Source: Spartobacteria bacterium (GTDB taxonomy: Bacteria > Verrucomicrobiota > Verrucomicrobiia > Chthoniobacterales > Chthoniobacteraceae). Taken from it: a stretch of 7,156 nt of DNA. Below are positions 6,267 through 7,156 of this stretch, piece by piece (the stretch's first letter is position 1; each line of letters begins with the position of its first letter). Below the pieces are notes generated by a model. The model was not told where the DNA came from. It was given only the letters and a program-made list of their open reading frames with translations, and did no database searches. A program made the position numbers and the translations under genes. Location of the stretch: the NCBI GenBank assembly GCA_025355595.1, contig JANXZI010000242.1, positions 1 through 7,156 on the forward strand, written 5' to 3'.

Positions 6267-7156
6267 TCATCGTTGCCTCGAGCATCCCGGCGAGGGTTTG
6301 GTTGCGGAACGTGAGCGCGTAAAAGTTCTCCCCCGCGATGTAGCTCTTCTTCGTCGGCGCGCCGTCGCCGTAGCCGTGATCCGCGCCCGTGAGCGCGAGG
6401 CCCACGCGGCCGCCTTCGATGGCAAATTGCGCGACGGTCGTGCGCTCCTGCATCTTCACGACGTGAATCGGCGCATCGGTCTTGAGCACGGATTTCTCCC
6501 CCGTGCCCCACACGCCGCCGATGCCGCCGAGCAAATAGAGCGGCTGCCGCAGCAGGAAAGTCCCCGCCGGGATTTCCAGCCGGAGGTTCCCCCCCCGCCC
6601 CGCGCGCTCGGCGAGTTCCTTCTGCGCTTCGAGTTCATTTTTCTTCGCGTCGTCCTTCGCGCGCTTGGCTTCCTCGATGGCCTTGCCGAGCGCCTTCGCG
6701 CTCGTCTCGGCGGCGGCTTTCGCATCGGTGCGCCGTGCGGTGATCTGCTTCATCACGTCGCCGAGCTTCGCGCGCTGCGCCTTGTATTCCTCGGTCTCCC
6801 GCGCCGCCTTCAGCTTTTCCTCCACGCCGCCGTGCATCGCCCAGATCGCTTTGTCCGCCACGTCCCCCTCATCGAGCAGCTTCTGCAATTCCGCGCGTGT
6901 CATCCCATACAACAGCTTCGCAAAAGCATCGTCGCTCGGCGTCTTCCCCGTCGGGTCGGCTCCGGCGGCGAGCAGCGCTTTTCCGAAATCCGCCTGCTGC
7001 GTGAACGCCACGGGACGCCGCGTGCGCGGCGCGTCCGTCGGCGGCACACGCGGCGGCGCGGGGACTTTCGCGCGCTTCGCTCCGGCGCGGAGCGGCTTCG
7101 TGTAATCATCCTCTCCCCACAGGAACGTCTCCTCGTCCGTCGCATTCATCCCGATG
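6214..7156 (-). CDS. Right-handed beta-helix protein, N-terminal part (5' end outside window, frameshifted)
   Basis: First part of a pectin-lyase-fold protein. The frame is open to the right edge (the codon before the ATG at 7149 is GGG, with no stop), and no signal peptide is seen, so the true start probably lies beyond 7156. Counting from the ATG at 7149: a Pro/Arg-rich stretch (20-48); AAGADPTGKTPSDDAFAKLL (61-80), which resembles the 'DPTGKTDDTAAIQ' opening of the pectate-lyase superfamily; a Lys/Glu/Ala-rich coiled coil (about 109-185); then LEIPAGTFLLRQPLYL (191-206), which resembles the first rung that normally follows the opening soon after. Rungs continue to FRNQTLAGMLEATM (281-294). 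From residue 295 on, the frame becomes unrelated Ala/Thr/Ser-rich sequence and stops at 6214. The beta-helix resumes in another frame at 6266; one added base at the C4 (minus-strand sense) restores a single reading frame. The interruption is either a real mutation or a sequencing error. Confidence 0.8.
   Translation of the reverse strand, partial: IGMNATDEETFLWGEDDYTKPLRAGAKRAKVPAPPRVPPTDAPRTRRPVAFTQQADFGKALLAAGADPTGKTPSDDAFAKLLYGMTRAELQKLLDEGDVADKAIWAMHGGVEEKLKAARETEEYKAQRAKLGDVMKQITARRTDAKAAAETSAKALGKAIEEAKRAKDDAKKNELEAQKELAERAGRGGNLRLEIPAGTFLLRQPLYLLGGIGGVWGTGEKSVLKTDAPIHVVKMQERTTVAQFAIEGGRVGLALTGADHGYGDGAPTKKSYIAGENFYALTFRNQTLAGMLEATMTPASAAARSTTRTSMWI

Noticed and set aside
6589..6596. 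Run of eight C on the plus strand as a frameshift site
   Set aside because: The protein frame is coherent on both sides, with the coiled coil before it and IPAGTFLL after it, so no shift is needed here.
1..7156. Defence system, CRISPR array, prophage, integrase, tRNA or rRNA
   Set aside because: No direct-repeat arrays, transposase or integrase motifs, nuclease or toxin-antitoxin pairs, or structured RNA gene signatures were seen on either strand.

Overview
The window is GC-rich bacterial DNA with compact gene spacing. A DUF1552 protein, large secreted proteins, weak or absent Shine-Dalgarno sequences and a short 'CACAGGCTTCCA-CCTGTG'-type intergenic hairpin together suggest Verrucomicrobiota or the related PVC group. 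This assignment is inference; no rRNA or other phylogenetic marker is present apart from part of recN.

Layout. (1) 2-832, plus strand: the C-terminal half of RecN, a housekeeping DNA-repair ATPase, cut by the left edge. (2) 833-980: a short intergenic stretch between two convergent genes. It holds a perfect hairpin that begins on the recN stop codon and a weak hairpin just past the end of the opposing gene. (3) 981-5134, minus strand: three closely spaced genes read right to left. They are a DUF1552 protein, an unrecognised Trp-rich exported protein of about 500 residues, and an exported SGNH/GDSL hydrolase with a helical C-terminal extension. (4) 5187-5443: a gene-free stretch with a striking 68-nt nested inverted repeat. 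(5) 5444-7156, minus strand: a right-handed beta-helix (pectin-lyase-like) protein in two overlapping frames, open at the right edge.

The three-gene set is probably one operon, with gaps of about 10 and 28 nt. Its products and the beta-helix protein look exported or surface-directed. A role in handling extracellular polysaccharide fits the SGNH esterase and the beta-helix, but is not proven. Nothing here resembles a defence system, CRISPR array, prophage or integrase.

The most notable observations are: two independent apparent single-base frameshifts, at the 5' end of the DUF1552 gene and inside the beta-helix gene; the nested inverted repeat between those two genes; a coiled-coil insertion in the beta-helix protein; a Spy/CpxP-like helical tail on the SGNH hydrolase; and the unrecognised Trp-rich protein. 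None of these alone establishes a new biological system.
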